Positions 19,917-30,769 of a DNA stretch of 64,000 bases are shown piece by piece (position 1 is the first letter of the stretch; every line of letters starts with the position of its first letter). A model generated the notes under the pieces. The model saw nothing but the letters and a program-made list of their open reading frames with translations, ran no database searches and had not been told where the DNA came from. This stretch comes from Flavobacterium hiemivividum. Its GTDB lineage: Bacteria > Bacteroidota > Bacteroidia > Flavobacteriales > Flavobacteriaceae. The DNA is taken from positions 62,001-126,000 of the forward strand of contig NZ_SMFO01000004.1 in the NCBI RefSeq assembly GCF_004349145.1, written 5' to 3'. Made by a program: the position numbers and the translations under genes.

Positions 19917-19928
19917 TTCAAGGAAATT

Positions 19929-20111
19929 ATGGCTAAATTATTAGTAAAACAAGTTAGAAGTAAAATCAACTGTCCACTTGATCAAAAAAGAGGATTGGAA
20001 GCTTTAGGTCTGCGTAAAATGGGACAAATTGTAGAGCATGATTCAAACCCTACAATCCTTGGGATGATAAACAAAGTTAAACACTTAGTTTCTGTAGAGG
20101 AAACTAAATAA
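19929..20111 (+). CDS. rpmD: 50S ribosomal protein L30
   Basis: L30 (60 residues) is a small protein of the 50S solvent side. KLLVKQVRSKINCPLDQKRGLEALGLRKMGQ matches the L30 fold signature and the length is normal. Several phyla lack rpmD; its presence between rpsE and rplO keeps the full spc order. Confidence 0.96.
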   Translation: MAKLLVKQVRSKINCPLDQKRGLEALGLRKMGQIVEHDSNPTILGMINKVKHLVSVEETK

Positions 20112-20122
20112 CAAATACTGTT

Positions 20123-20575
20123 ATGAATTTAAGTAACTTACAACCAGCTGAGGGTTCAACACACAGTCAAAATAAAAGATTAGGTAGAGGAGAAGGTTCT
20201 GGAAAAGGTGGTACTTCGGCAAGAGGACACAACGGACAAAAATCTCGTTCTGGATATTCTAAAAAGATTGGTTTTGAAGGAGGGCAAATGCCACTTCAAA
20301 GACGTGTGCCTAAGTTTGGTTTTACAAACATCAATCGTAAAGAATACGAAGGTGTGAATCTTGATACACTTCAATTATTAGTTGATAATGGTGTGATTAC
20401 AGATACTGTCGATATGACTGTGTATGTATCAAATCGTTTGGCAACTAAGAATGAAATCGTTAAGATTTTAGGAAGAGGAGAATTGAAAGCAAAATTAAAA
20501 GTAACTGCTCACAAATTTACTGCTACTGCAAAAGCTGCTATTGAAGCTGCTGGTGGAGAAGCTGTAACAATGTAA
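20123..20575 (+). CDS. rplO: 50S ribosomal protein L15
   Basis: L15 (150 residues) is a late-assembly protein with a long basic N-terminal arm (RLGRGEGSGKGGTSARGHNGQKSRSG) that runs into 23S rRNA. The C-terminal globular part is visible in KVTAHKFTATAKAAIEAAGG. It is followed after 13 bases by secY, as usual. Confidence 0.97.
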   Translation: MNLSNLQPAEGSTHSQNKRLGRGEGSGKGGTSARGHNGQKSRSGYSKKIGFEGGQMPLQRRVPKFGFTNINRKEYEGVNLDTLQLLVDNGVITDTVDMTVYVSNRLATKNEIVKILGRGELKAKLKVTAHKFTATAKAAIEAAGGEAVTM

Positions 20576-20588
20576 TTTTTCAAATTAT

Positions 20589-21935
20589 ATGAAGAAATTT
20601 ATAGAATCATTAAGTAATGTTTGGAAAATCGAGGAGCTAAGAAACAGAATCCTAATGACATTAGGTCTGCTTTTAGTTTATCGTTTTGGAGCACATGTTA
20701 CGCTTCCGGGAATCGATGCAACACAATTGAATGGTTTAGCAGGTCAGACCCAAAGTGGTATCGGATCTATACTAGATATGTTTACTGGTGGTGCATTCTC
20801 TAAAGCGTCAGTTTTTGCTTTAGGAATTATGCCTTACATTTCGGCTTCTATTGTGGTGCAGCTTATGGGAATTGCGATTCCTTATTTGCAGAAACTTCAA
20901 AGTGATGGTGAAAGTGGTAGAAAAAAGATTAATCAGATAACACGTTGGTTAACTATTGTTATTACACTAGTGCAAGGACCAACTTACATCTACAATCTAT
21001 ATAGAACTTTACCTAGTAGTGCATTTTTATTAGGGTTTAATTCTTTTGAATTCTTGTTTTCTTCAGTGATTATCTTAGTTACAGGTACAATATTTGCCAT
21101 GTGGTTAGGTGAAAAAATAACTGATAAAGGAATTGGAAATGGTATTTCACTTTTAATCATGGTAGGTATACTTGCTAGATTTCCTCAAGCATTTATACAG
21201 GAGTTTACTACTAGAGTTACAAATAACAACGGTGGACCAATGGTATTGGTTATCGAAATTATTATATGGCTTTTAGTTATTGTTGCCTGTGTTTTATTAA
21301 CTATGGCAATTAGAAAGATACCAGTTCAGTACGCTCGTCGTACGACTTCAGGTGATTTTGAGCAAGATATGATGGGTGGTAATAGACAATGGATTCCTTT
21401 GAAGCTTAACGCTTCTGGAGTTATGCCTATTATCTTTGCTCAGGCGATCATGTTCATTCCTGCTGCTTTAGCTGGGTTGTCTAAGTCAGATGCATCACAA
21501 TCAATTGTTGGCGCTTTTAGTGACATGTTCGGTTTTTGGTATAATCTTGTATTTGCAACTTTAATAATTGTATTTACATTCTTTTATACAGCAATTACAG
21601 TTCCTACTAATAAGATGTCAGATGATTTGAAGAGAAGTGGAGGATTTATTCCAGGTATTAGACCGGGTGTAGAAACTTCTGATTTTCTTGATAAAGTGAT
21701 GTCATTGATAACTTTCCCAGGATCTTTATTTCTAGCTTTAATAGCTGTGTTCCCAGCGATTATTGTAAGTCTTATGGATGTTCAACAATCTTGGGCAATG
21801 TTTTTCGGAGGTACCTCATTAATAATTATGGTTGGTGTTGCAATAGATACAATTCAACAAATTAATTCATACTTGTTAAACAAGCATTATGACGGTTTAA
21901 TGAAGAGTGGAAAAAATAGAAAAGCAGTAGCTTAA
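20589..21935 (+). CDS. secY: Protein translocase subunit SecY
   Basis: SecY (448 residues) is the channel of the Sec translocon in the inner membrane. About ten hydrophobic helices are evident. Motifs: [24 protein letters not shown] in helix 1 and the plug region, [15 protein letters not shown] in helix 2, and the cytosolic loops KIPVQYARR and [10 protein letters not shown] that bind SecA and the ribosome. It is cotranscribed with r-protein genes; adk and map, often found next, are absent, and infA follows after 4 bases. Confidence 0.98.
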   Translation: MKKFIESLSNVWKIEELRNRILMTLGLLLVYRFGAHVTLPGIDATQLNGLAGQTQSGIGSILDMFTGGAFSKASVFALGIMPYISASIVVQLMGIAIPYLQKLQSDGESGRKKINQITRWLTIVITLVQGPTYIYNLYRTLPSSAFLLGFNSFEFLFSSVIILVTGTIFAMWLGEKITDKGIGNGISLLIMVGILARFPQAFIQEFTTRVTNNNGGPMVLVIEIIIWLLVIVACVLLTMAIRKIPVQYARRTTSGDFEQDMMGGNRQWIPLKLNASGVMPIIFAQAIMFIPAALAGLSKSDASQSIVGAFSDMFGFWYNLVFATLIIVFTFFYTAITVPTNKMSDDLKRSGGFIPGIRPGVETSDFLDKVMSLITFPGSLFLALIAVFPAIIVSLMDVQQSWAMFFGGTSLIIMVGVAIDTIQQINSYLLNKHYDGLMKSGKNRKAVA

Positions 21936-21939
21936 TCTT

Positions 21940-22155
21940 ATGGCAAAACAATCAGCAATAGAACAAGACGGATCAATAATTGAAGCATTATCAAATGCTA
22001 TGTTCCGTGTAGAGTTAGAAAATGGACATATCGTAATTGCTCATATATCTGGAAAAATGCGCATGCATTACATCAAATTATTACCTGGTGATAAAGTGAA
22101 ACTAGAAATGAGCCCGTACGATTTGTCAAAAGCAAGAATTACTTATAGATATTAA
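21940..22155 (+). CDS. infA: Translation initiation factor IF-1
   Basis: IF-1 (71 residues) is a single OB-fold that blocks the A-site during initiation. [29 protein letters not shown] and the [32 protein letters not shown] region are canonical. It lies between secY and rpmJ; gaps are 4 and 12 bases. Confidence 0.98.
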   Translation: MAKQSAIEQDGSIIEALSNAMFRVELENGHIVIAHISGKMRMHYIKLLPGDKVKLEMSPYDLSKARITYRY

Positions 22156-22167
22156 AGGATATTCACA

Positions 22168-22284
22168 ATGAAAGTTAGAGCATCAGTAAAAAAGAGAAGT
22201 CCCGAGTGCAAGATTGTGCGTAGAAAAGGGATATTGTACGTTATAAACAAAAAGAATCCTAGATTTAAACAAAGACAAGGATAA
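22168..22284 (+). CDS. rpmJ: 50S ribosomal protein L36, zinc-free type
   Basis: A short gene of 38 codons reading [20 protein letters not shown], then [18 protein letters not shown]. The start and the KQRQG end are diagnostic of L36. The standard zinc ligands C11, C27 and H32 are replaced (S, N and R); only the cysteine at 14 remains, so zinc cannot be held. This matches the zinc-free L36 form. It is tightly placed between infA and rpsM (gap 2). Confidence 0.97.
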   Translation: MKVRASVKKRSPECKIVRRKGILYVINKKNPRFKQRQG

Positions 22285-22286
22285 TT

Positions 22287-22661
22287 ATGGCAAGAATAGC
22301 AGGGGTAGATATCCCAAAAAATAAGAGAGGTGTTATAGCACTTACCTATATCTTTGGATTAGGAAGCAGTAGAGCTATTGAGATTTTAGAAAAAGCTCAA
22401 GTTAGCCAAGATAAAAAAGTTCAAGACTGGAATGATGATGAGATCGGAGCAATTCGTGAAGCAGTATCAGAATTCAAAATTGAAGGAGAATTGCGTTCTG
22501 AGGTTTCTTTGAACATCAAACGTTTAATGGATATTGGTTGTTATAGAGGTATCCGTCATAGAACTGGTCTTCCTTTAAGAGGACAAAGAACTAAAAACAA
22601 TTCTAGAACAAGAAAAGGTAAAAGAAAAACTGTTGCCAACAAGAAAAAAGCAACTAAATAA
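22287..22661 (+). CDS. rpsM: 30S ribosomal protein S13
   Basis: S13 (124 residues) forms the B1 bridges between subunits and touches the P-site tRNA with its basic tail. It begins [26 protein letters not shown] with a helix-hairpin-helix, and has the [26 protein letters not shown]-terminal signature and tail. It opens the alpha-operon block. Confidence 0.98.
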   Translation: MARIAGVDIPKNKRGVIALTYIFGLGSSRAIEILEKAQVSQDKKVQDWNDDEIGAIREAVSEFKIEGELRSEVSLNIKRLMDIGCYRGIRHRTGLPLRGQRTKNNSRTRKGKRKTVANKKKATK

Positions 22662-22669
22662 TAAGTAAT

Positions 22670-23053
22670 ATGGCTAAAGCAACTGCAAAAAAACGTAAAG
22701 TTATCGTTGAATCAACGGGAGAAGCTCATATTTCTGCTACCTTCAATAACATCATCATTTCTTTGACAAACAAAAAAGGTGAAGTTATTTCTTGGTCTTC
22801 AGCTGGTAAAATGGGTTTTAGAGGTTCTAAAAAGAATACTCCATACGCAGCCCAAATGGCAGCAGAAGATTGTAGTAAAGTAGCTATTGAAGCAGGACTT
22901 AAAAAAGTGAAAGTTTATGTTAAAGGACCAGGAAATGGACGTGAGTCTGCGATTCGTTCTTTGCATAACGGTGGAATTGAAGTGACTGAGATTATCGACG
23001 TTACCCCAATGCCTCACAACGGATGTCGTCCTCCTAAGAGACGTAGAGTTTAA
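22670..23053 (+). CDS. rpsK: 30S ribosomal protein S11
   Basis: S11 (127 residues) lies on the 30S platform at the mRNA exit. Conserved [46 protein letters not shown] and the end [17 protein letters not shown] are present. The gene is followed by a strong hairpin with a T run before rpsD (23057-23090). Confidence 0.98.
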   Translation: MAKATAKKRKVIVESTGEAHISATFNNIIISLTNKKGEVISWSSAGKMGFRGSKKNTPYAAQMAAEDCSKVAIEAGLKKVKVYVKGPGNGRESAIRSLHNGGIEVTEIIDVTPMPHNGCRPPKRRRV

Positions 23054-23056
23054 TTT

Positions 23057-23090
23057 ATACTGTGTTCGCCTCGGCGAATCAGTATTTTTT
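23057..23090 (+). terminator. Terminator-like hairpin (possible attenuator) between rpsK and rpsD
   Basis: ATACTG (23057-23062) pairs with CAGTAT (23080-23085), and TTCGCC (23065-23070) pairs with GGCGAA (23073-23078), giving a nearly continuous 12-bp stem. It is followed by T6. It sits 4 bases after the rpsK stop and about 90 bases before rpsD inside what should be one operon, so partial termination or regulated read-through is plausible. Confidence 0.6.
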
Positions 23091-23180
23091 ATAAAACAAA
23101 ATTATAGTATAACCTAGATTGAATTTCGATTATTGAAGGATCAGACCTGAATTCATAATCTCAATCTTAAACAATTTAAA

Positions 23181-23786
23181 ATGGCAAGATATACTGGTCC
23201 TAAAACTAGAATTGCTCGTAAATTTGGCGAAGCAATATTCGGAGATGACAAAGCATTCGAAAGAAGAAGTTACCCACCTGGACAACACGGGATGGCTAAA
23301 AAAAGAGGAAAAAAATCTGAGTATGCAATCCAGTTAATGGAGAAGCAAAAAGCTAAATATTCTTACGGAATATTAGAAAAACAATTCAGAGGTTTATTCA
23401 AAAAAGCATCAGCTACTAAAGGTGTTACTGGTGAAGTTCTTTTACAATTATGTGAAGCAAGATTAGATAACGTTGTATTTAGAATGGGTATTGCTCCTTC
23501 TAGAAGAGGCGCTAGACAACTTGTATCTCACAGACATATCACAGTTAACGGTGATGTAGTAAATATTGCTTCTTACCACCTTAAACCTGGTGACAAAGTT
23601 GCTGTTCGTGAAAAATCTAAATCATTAGAGGCTATCGAACGTTCTTTATCTAATTCAAGTCATGTTTATGAATGGATTACTTGGAACAATGATGTTAAAG
23701 AAGGTACTTTTGTTTCTGTACCAGCTAGACTTCAAATTCCAGAAAACATTAAAGAACAATTAATCGTAGAGTTGTACAACAAATAA
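23181..23786 (+). CDS. rpsD: 30S ribosomal protein S4, zinc-free type
   Basis: S4 (201 residues) starts assembly of the 16S 5' domain and acts in decoding fidelity. The N-terminus [20 protein letters not shown] lacks the CxxC zinc cluster of other S4 proteins. The S4 RNA-binding domain is visible ([34 protein letters not shown]). In other bacteria S4 represses the alpha operon; the 127-base leader here, with its terminator-like hairpin, is a reasonable candidate target. Confidence 0.98.
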   Translation: MARYTGPKTRIARKFGEAIFGDDKAFERRSYPPGQHGMAKKRGKKSEYAIQLMEKQKAKYSYGILEKQFRGLFKKASATKGVTGEVLLQLCEARLDNVVFRMGIAPSRRGARQLVSHRHITVNGDVVNIASYHLKPGDKVAVREKSKSLEAIERSLSNSSHVYEWITWNNDVKEGTFVSVPARLQIPENIKEQLIVELYNK

Positions 23787-23807
23787 TAATTGACTTAGTC
23801 GAAATTT

Positions 23808-24800
23808 ATGGCAATATTTAATTTTCAGAAGCCCGATAAAGTTATCATGATCGATTCAACCGATTTTGAAGGTAAATTTGAATTTAGACCTTTAGAACCG
23901 GGATACGGATTGACCGTTGGTAATGCACTTAGAAGAGTTTTGCTTTCAGCATTAGAAGGTTATGCAATTACATCCGTTCGTATAGAAGGTGTAGATCATG
24001 AGTTTTCTACTATCTCAGGAGTTGTTGAAGATGTTACCGAAATCATTCTTAATCTTAAACAAGTACGTTTTAAACGTCAAATTGAAGATGTAGATAATGA
24101 AGCAGTTACTATTTCTGTGTCAGGTAAAGATCAATTAACAGCTGGTGATTTTCAAAAATTTATTTCAGGTTTCCAAGTTTTGAATCCAGAACTAGTTATC
24201 TGTAATTTAGATCCAAAAATCAAATTGAACTTCGATTTAACAATCGAAAAAGGTAGAGGATATGTTCCTGCAGAAGAGAACAAAAAACAGAACGCAGCAA
24301 TTGGAACCATTTTTACGGATTCTATTTTTACTCCGGTAAAAAACGTAAAGTATTCAATTGAAAACTTCCGTGTTGAGCAAAAAACAGATTATGAAAAATT
24401 AGTTTTCGAAATAAAAACTGATGGTTCTATCAATCCAAAAGATGCCCTTACTGAAGCAGCCAAAGTTTTAATTCACCATTTCATGTTGTTTTCTGACGAA
24501 AGAATTACACTCGAGGCTGATGAGATCGCACAAACAGAATCGTATGATGAGGAATCATTACATATGAGACAATTGCTTAAAACTAAGCTTGTTGATATGG
24601 ACTTATCTGTAAGAGCATTAAATTGTTTGAAAGCGGCTGAAGTTGATACACTTGGAGATTTAGTATCGTTCAATAAAAATGACCTAATGAAATTCCGTAA
24701 TTTTGGTAAAAAATCTTTAACAGAACTAGATGAACTAGTAGCTATTAAAAATTTGAACTTCGGAATGGATTTAGCGAAATACAAACTAGATAAAGAATAA
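23808..24800 (+). CDS. rpoA: DNA-directed RNA polymerase subunit alpha
   Basis: RpoA (330 residues) dimerises to start RNA polymerase assembly. The N-terminal domain (about 1-235) contains [24 protein letters not shown] and [22 protein letters not shown] linker leads to the C-terminal domain with its helix-hairpin-helix ([39 protein letters not shown]), which contacts upstream promoter DNA and activators. It is 21 bases after rpsD. Confidence 0.98.
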   Translation: MAIFNFQKPDKVIMIDSTDFEGKFEFRPLEPGYGLTVGNALRRVLLSALEGYAITSVRIEGVDHEFSTISGVVEDVTEIILNLKQVRFKRQIEDVDNEAVTISVSGKDQLTAGDFQKFISGFQVLNPELVICNLDPKIKLNFDLTIEKGRGYVPAEENKKQNAAIGTIFTDSIFTPVKNVKYSIENFRVEQKTDYEKLVFEIKTDGSINPKDALTEAAKVLIHHFMLFSDERITLEADEIAQTESYDEESLHMRQLLKTKLVDMDLSVRALNCLKAAEVDTLGDLVSFNKNDLMKFRNFGKKSLTELDELVAIKNLNFGMDLAKYKLDKE

Positions 24801-24863
24801 ATTACTTCATATTTTGATCTCCAAAACGGATAGTATCAAGATGAAAGTATAAAAAAACACGTC

Positions 24864-25352
24864 ATGAGACACGGAAAAAAATTCAACCACTTAAGCAGAC
24901 AGACAGCACATAGAAAATCTATGTTAGCTAATATGGCTTGTTCTCTTATTGAGCACAAACGTATTAACACTACTGTGGCTAAAGCGAAAGCGCTTAAACA
25001 ATTTGTTGAGCCTTTAATAACAAAATCAAAAACGGATACGACTCACAACCGTCGTATTTGTTTCGCTTACTTACGTAGCAAATATGCGGTAACTGACTTG
25101 TTCAGAGACGTAGCTGCTAAAGTAGGAGACCGTCCAGGTGGATACACTCGTATCATTAAAGTTGGAAATCGTTTGGGAGATAATGCTGATATGGCAATGA
25201 TCGAACTTGTAGATTTCAACGAACTTTACAATGGTGGTAAGAAAGAAGTTAAAAAAGCAAAAAGCCGTCGTGGTGGAAAAGCTAAAAAAGCAGATGAAGC
25301 TACTGAAGCTCCAGCCGCTGATGCTGACACAACTACAACAGCTGCTGAATAG
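24864..25352 (+). CDS. rplQ: 50S ribosomal protein L17
   Basis: L17 (162 residues) closes the translation-gene run. The core [36 protein letters not shown] and the [31 protein letters not shown] end are canonical. Beyond residue about 118 there is a low-complexity extension, first Lys/Arg-rich then Ala/Asp/Thr-rich, absent from enterobacterial L17 but common in Bacteroidota. A strong terminator follows. Confidence 0.97.
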   Translation: MRHGKKFNHLSRQTAHRKSMLANMACSLIEHKRINTTVAKAKALKQFVEPLITKSKTDTTHNRRICFAYLRSKYAVTDLFRDVAAKVGDRPGGYTRIIKVGNRLGDNADMAMIELVDFNELYNGGKKEVKKAKSRRGGKAKKADEATEAPAADADTTTTAAE

Positions 25353-25380
25353 TTATGAAGATAACCATTCAATAAAAGAT

Positions 25381-25416
25381 AAGGATAAACTATTAGTAGT
25401 TTATCCTTTTTTTTTG
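25381..25416 (+). terminator. Terminator of the r-protein operon
   Basis: AAGGATAAAC (25381-25390) and GTTTATCCTT (25399-25408) form a perfect 10-bp stem, followed by a run of nine T (25407-25415). It ends the transcript that passes rplQ. Confidence 0.88.
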
Positions 25417-25544
25417 CTTTTTTAGGAGTAAAATTGGGAGATTGGCTGTTTATGTTTTGGTTTTAAAATACTGTATTATTCATACTCTAGTAGAAGTAAA
25501 AGGGTTAGTCTCGCCACATTTTGTTTCATAATAAATTTTAAAAG

Positions 25545-25576
25545 TTTGCATCCATTGTATTAATAAATTAAATTTG
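25545..25576 (+). promoter_or_regulatory. Promoter of carA
   Basis: TTTG (25545-25548) and TAAATTTG (25569-25576), spacer 20, match the Bacteroidota promoter consensus. The expected start near 25583 leaves a leader of about 12 bases to the carA ATG at 25595. Confidence 0.78.
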
Positions 25577-25594
25577 CACAATATTTAACTACAC

Positions 25595-26695
25595 ATGAAA
25601 TATACAACACGACAAAGCGCCATACTTTTACTAAGTGACGGCACCATTTTTCACGGAAAATCAATAGGTATTAGCGGAACTACTTTTGGAGAAGTGTGCT
25701 TTAACACCGGAATGACTGGTTATCAAGAAATCTTTACAGATCCTTCTTATTTTGGACAAATAATGGTCGCTACTAATGCTCATATTGGGAATTATGGTGT
25801 GAATGAAAACGAAGTAGAATCAGATGGGATTAAGATTTCTGGTTTGGTATGTAAAAATTTTAGTTTTAACTATTCAAGAGCTGATGCTTCAGAAAGCTTA
25901 GAAGAATACTTCATTAAGCAAAACCTGATTTGTATTTCAGATGTAGATACTAGAGCGCTTGTAAGTTATATTAGAGACAATGGCGCTATGAATGCGGTTA
26001 TTTGTACTGATGGAACTTCTGTTGAAGAATTAAAGGCTTCTTTAGCTAATGTTCCTGACATGAAAGGACTTGAGTTAGCTTCTAAGGTATCTACTAAAGA
26101 GCCTTATTTTTACGGCGATGAAAATGCAACGTATAAAATAGCAGCCTTAGATTTAGGGATCAAAACAAATATACTTCGCAACCTTGCCAAAAGAGATTGT
26201 TACATTAAAGTTTTTCCTTTCGATTCAACTTACAATGATTTAGCTTCTTTTAATCCAGATGGTTTTTTCTTGTCTAATGGACCTGGAGATCCAGAGCCAC
26301 TTGCGGGAGCAATTCAAGTAGCAAAAGAGATTCTTGAAAACAATAAACCTTTATTTGGAATCTGTTTAGGACATCAGGTTATTGGGTTAGCAAATGGAAT
26401 TTCGACTTATAAAATGTTTAACGGTCACCGAGGGATAAATCACCCGGTTAAGAATTTAATTTCCGGTAAAGGTGAGATTACTTCGCAGAATCACGGTTTT
26501 GCAGTTAACAAAGAAGAGTTAGAAGCAAATGCTGATTTAGAAATCACGCACGTTCATTTAAATGATGGAACTGTTGCGGGAATGAGAATGAAGGATAAAA
26601 ATTGTTTTTCAGTTCAATATCATCCAGAAGCAAGTCCAGGACCTCACGATTCGTCTTATTTATTCGATCAATTTATTGAAAATATTAAAAAATAG
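25595..26695 (+). CDS. carA: Carbamoyl-phosphate synthase small (glutaminase) subunit
   Basis: CarA (366 residues) hydrolyses glutamine and channels ammonia to CarB for carbamoyl phosphate, the entry to pyrimidines and arginine. The N-terminal domain has GTTFGEVCFNTGMTGYQEIFTDPSY. The C-terminal class I amidotransferase domain has the nucleophile cysteine in LFGICLGHQVIGLA and the His-Glu pair in QYHPEASPGPHDS. carB is not in this window; carA is a single-gene unit with its own promoter and terminator, so the two subunits are encoded apart or carB lies elsewhere. Confidence 0.97.
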   Translation: MKYTTRQSAILLLSDGTIFHGKSIGISGTTFGEVCFNTGMTGYQEIFTDPSYFGQIMVATNAHIGNYGVNENEVESDGIKISGLVCKNFSFNYSRADASESLEEYFIKQNLICISDVDTRALVSYIRDNGAMNAVICTDGTSVEELKASLANVPDMKGLELASKVSTKEPYFYGDENATYKIAALDLGIKTNILRNLAKRDCYIKVFPFDSTYNDLASFNPDGFFLSNGPGDPEPLAGAIQVAKEILENNKPLFGICLGHQVIGLANGISTYKMFNGHRGINHPVKNLISGKGEITSQNHGFAVNKEELEANADLEITHVHLNDGTVAGMRMKDKNCFSVQYHPEASPGPHDSSYLFDQFIENIKK

Positions 26696-26728
26696 GAATC
26701 TATTTCTTATTTTTTAGAACACAAATCA

Positions 26729-26765
26729 GATGCTTTCTTTTTAATTAAAGTCAGCATCTTTTTTT
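26729..26765 (+). terminator. Terminator of carA
   Basis: GATGCT (26729-26734) and AGCATC (26753-26758) form a 6-bp stem around an A/T-rich loop, followed by a T run to about 26767. The stem is short, so strength is uncertain. Confidence 0.55.
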
Positions 26766-26942
26766 TATTTATACTATTCGAAAATAGTAATGTCGCTAGA
26801 AATGGAAGTTCTGATTTAGGTAAATCGGTGAATATTAAGATGATTTTTCTAAAAATGTGAAAAAGTTTTTTAATTATGCATAATTATAACGTTTTCGTTA
26901 ATAAGATTAAATATTTTCATATTATCATTACAAAAGATAGGA

Positions 26943-26950
26943 TATATTTG
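26943..26950 (+). promoter_or_regulatory. Promoter -7 element of eno
   Basis: TATATTTG (26943-26950) matches TAnnTTTG and lies 26 bases before the eno ATG. The expected -33 region is only weakly TTTG-like (ATTTTCAT near 26912-26920). Confidence 0.55.
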
Positions 26951-26970
26951 TATTTTATAATTTAAAATAA

Positions 26971-28269
<1,299 letters not shown>

Positions 28270-28292
28270 GGCTTATTTTTATAATTCCAAAG

Positions 28293-28325
28293 GCCATTCG
28301 ATTTATTCGGATGGCTTTTTTTTGT
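28293..28325 (+). terminator. Terminator of eno
   Basis: GCCATTCG (28293-28300) pairs with CGGATGGC (28308-28315), one G-T pair, followed by T8-9. Confidence 0.8.
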
Positions 28326-28424
28326 TGGTTTTAACAATATCATTGTCAATTTCTCTTTTTATTTCCTGTTATTATTCTTAGATTTGGTAAATTATTAAAT
28401 ATAAAGTTTTATTTTCAAAATATT

Positions 28425-29708
28425 ATGTCAAAAACAGCTATAATAGAAATTGATGGCAAGAGGTTTGAACTTCCAGTTGTAGAGGGAACTGAAAACGAAC
28501 AAGCGATCGATATTAACAAATTACGTGATTTAACTGGGATCATTACACTTGATCCAGGGTATAAAAATTCAGGTTCTTGTACTAGTAAAATTACTTTCTT
28601 AGATGGAGAACTAGGAATATTGCGTTATAGAGGATATTCAATTGAAGACTTGGCTGACAAAGCTGATTTTCTAGAAGTTTCCTTTCTTTTAATCTTTGGA
28701 GAGTTGCCTACTGTAGAGCAGTTGAAACAATTTGAAGATGATATTAGAAAGCATACTTTAGTTAATGAGGAGATGAAAAACATCATTGATGGTTTTCCAA
28801 GAACAGCACATCCAATGGGTGTATTGGCGGCATTAACTAGTGCATTAACTGCATTTAACCCTAAGTCGGTGAATGTTGAAAATGAAAAAGAAATGTATCA
28901 AGCCGTTTGTAAGACTATGGGTAAGTTCCTAGTTATAGCAACTTGGACGTACAGAAAAAGTATGGGTTATCCTTTGAATTATTACGATAATACTAAAGGA
29001 TATGTTGAGAATTTCATGAGATTAATGTTTGAAGTACCAACGGAGCCTTATAAAGCAAATCCGATTGTTATTGATGCATTGGATAAATTGTTCATCCTTC
29101 ACGGTGATCACGAGCAAAACTGTTCTACCTCTACGGTAAGAATGGTGGGTTCCTCTCATGCGGGATTATTTGCATCTATTTCGGCAGGTGTTTCTGCACT
29201 TTGGGGACCACTGCACGGTGGAGCAAATCAAGCAGTGCTTGAAATGCTCGAAGAAATCCATAAAAATGGTGGGGATACAGATAAATATATGGCTAAGGCC
29301 AAAGACAAAAACGATCCTTTCCGTTTGATGGGATTTGGTCACAGAGTATATAAAAACTTTGATCCACGTGCTAAAATCATTAAAAAAGCGGCAGATGAAG
29401 TTTTAGAAACTTTAGGTGTTGACGATCCTATTCTTGCTATTGCAAAAAAATTGGAAGCATTAGCGCTGGAAGATGAATATTTCAAATCTAGAAGCTTATA
29501 TCCAAATGTAGATTTCTATTCTGGAATTATTTACAGAGCATTAGGAATTCCTACTGATATGTTTACAGTAATGTTTGCAATAGGACGTTTACCGGGTTGG
29601 ATCGCACAATGGAAAGAAATGCGTGAGAACAAAGAGCCTATTGGAAGACCAAGACAAATATACACAGGATCTCCTTTAAGAGATTTTAAGACTGTTGATA
29701 AACGATAA
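28425..29708 (+). CDS. gltA: Citrate synthase (type II, hexameric class)
   Basis: Citrate synthase (427 residues) condenses acetyl-CoA and oxaloacetate at the start of the TCA cycle. An N-terminal beta-rich segment of about 50 residues, typical of the Gram-negative type II form, precedes the helical core. Active-site regions: LHGDHEQNCSTSTVRMVGSS (His), LWGPLHGGANQAVLEML (His), MGFGHRVYKNFDPRA (His/Arg) and PNVDFYSGI (Asp). It is monocistronic, between two terminators. Confidence 0.97.
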   Translation: MSKTAIIEIDGKRFELPVVEGTENEQAIDINKLRDLTGIITLDPGYKNSGSCTSKITFLDGELGILRYRGYSIEDLADKADFLEVSFLLIFGELPTVEQLKQFEDDIRKHTLVNEEMKNIIDGFPRTAHPMGVLAALTSALTAFNPKSVNVENEKEMYQAVCKTMGKFLVIATWTYRKSMGYPLNYYDNTKGYVENFMRLMFEVPTEPYKANPIVIDALDKLFILHGDHEQNCSTSTVRMVGSSHAGLFASISAGVSALWGPLHGGANQAVLEMLEEIHKNGGDTDKYMAKAKDKNDPFRLMGFGHRVYKNFDPRAKIIKKAADEVLETLGVDDPILAIAKKLEALALEDEYFKSRSLYPNVDFYSGIIYRALGIPTDMFTVMFAIGRLPGWIAQWKEMRENKEPIGRPRQIYTGSPLRDFKTVDKR

Positions 29709-29721
29709 ATTCAATTTTAAA

Positions 29722-29752
29722 AAGCTTCACTAACTAGTGAGGCTTTTTTTTA
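29722..29752 (+). terminator. Terminator of gltA
   Basis: AAGCTTCACT (29722-29731) pairs with AGTGAGGCTT (29736-29745), one G-T pair, loop AACT, followed by T8. The T run directly abuts the TATCTTTG element of the next gene. Confidence 0.82.
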
Positions 29753-29758
29753 TCTTTG
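29751..29758 (+). promoter_or_regulatory. Promoter -7 element fused to the gltA terminator
   Basis: TATCTTTG (29751-29758) fits TAnnTTTG and is 18 bases before the ATG at 29777. No TTTG lies 18-21 bases upstream, because that stretch is the gltA terminator stem. Confidence 0.45.
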
Positions 29759-29776
29759 TCCAAATTGATTGGCTAT

Positions 29777-30691
29777 ATGTTAAAATTAAATGTTAAGAAT
29801 GAGACTTCAAGATTGCGAGCAGTGGTTCTAGGAACTGCAGCGAGTAATGGACCAACGCCAACGGTAGCCGAAGCCTATGACCCAAAATCGTTAGAGCATA
29901 TATTGGCAGGAACTTATCCGCTGGAAAGTGATATGGTAAACGAAATGGAGGTTTTTAATAAAGTGCTTCAAAAATACAATGTCACCATATATAGACCCGA
30001 ATTAATGACTGATTACAATCAGATATTTACAAGAGATATCGGTTTTGTAATTGACGACATTTTTATTAAGTCGAATATTTTGCCTGAGCGTGAAAGAGAA
30101 TTAGACGCGATTCAATATATTATTGATCAGATAGACCCCATAAAAGTGGTGCGTCCTCCTGAAGAAGTACATATCGAAGGCGGAGATGTGATGCTTTGGG
30201 ATGATCATATTTTTATTGGTACTTATAAAGGAAGTGATTATAAAGAGTATATTACCGCAAGAACAAATAAGGAAGGAGTGCAGTTTATAAAAGACTTGTT
30301 TCCTCATAAAACCGTTAAGGAATTCGATTTAGTTAAATCTAAAATTGAAGCTCGCGATAATGCGTTGCACCTTGATTGCTGTTTTCAACCGGTAGGTCCT
30401 AATAAAGGAATTATATACAAAAGGGGGTTCCGTGAAGAAGCGGATTATATGTACCTTGTTAAGCTCTTTGGCAAAGATAACTTGTTTCATGTCACAAGAG
30501 AAGAGATGTACAATATGAATTCAAATGTGTTTTCTATTGATTCGAATGTGGTGGTTTCTGAAAAAAACTTCACTCGGTTAAATAACTGGTTGCGATCTTC
30601 TGGATTTACAGTAGAGGAAATTCCTTATGCGGAGATTTCTAAGCAAGAAGGATTATTACGCTGTTCCACATTACCTTTAATTAGAGATTAA
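29777..30691 (+). CDS. Guanidino-group-modifying hydrolase (dimethylarginine dimethylaminohydrolase/amidinotransferase family)
   Basis: A pentein-fold enzyme of 304 residues related to dimethylarginine dimethylaminohydrolase and arginine deiminase. Visible catalytic positions: an acid in VHIEGGDVMLW, His in NALHLDCCFQPVG and the nucleophile Cys near the C-terminus in LLRCSTLPL. Members of this family act on the guanidino group of arginine derivatives through a thiouronium intermediate; the exact substrate cannot be read here. I chose the ATG at 29777 (MLKLNVKNETSRLRAVVLG); an upstream TTG would overlap the promoter. It forms a unit with the CtlX-like paralogue 78 bases downstream. Confidence 0.82.
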   Translation: MLKLNVKNETSRLRAVVLGTAASNGPTPTVAEAYDPKSLEHILAGTYPLESDMVNEMEVFNKVLQKYNVTIYRPELMTDYNQIFTRDIGFVIDDIFIKSNILPERERELDAIQYIIDQIDPIKVVRPPEEVHIEGGDVMLWDDHIFIGTYKGSDYKEYITARTNKEGVQFIKDLFPHKTVKEFDLVKSKIEARDNALHLDCCFQPVGPNKGIIYKRGFREEADYMYLVKLFGKDNLFHVTREEMYNMNSNVFSIDSNVVVSEKNFTRLNNWLRSSGFTVEEIPYAEISKQEGLLRCSTLPLIRD

Positions 30692-30769
30692 AAAAAAACA
30701 TTCAAAGTTTAAGGTTTCTAATAGCAGTTCGCATCTTTAAATCTTAAACTTTAAAAAAAAATAAATATT

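Noticed and set aside
28383..28410. Possible gltA promoter (TTTG at 28383)
   Set aside because: The matching -7 position reads ATAAAGTTTT, which does not fit TAnnTTTG.
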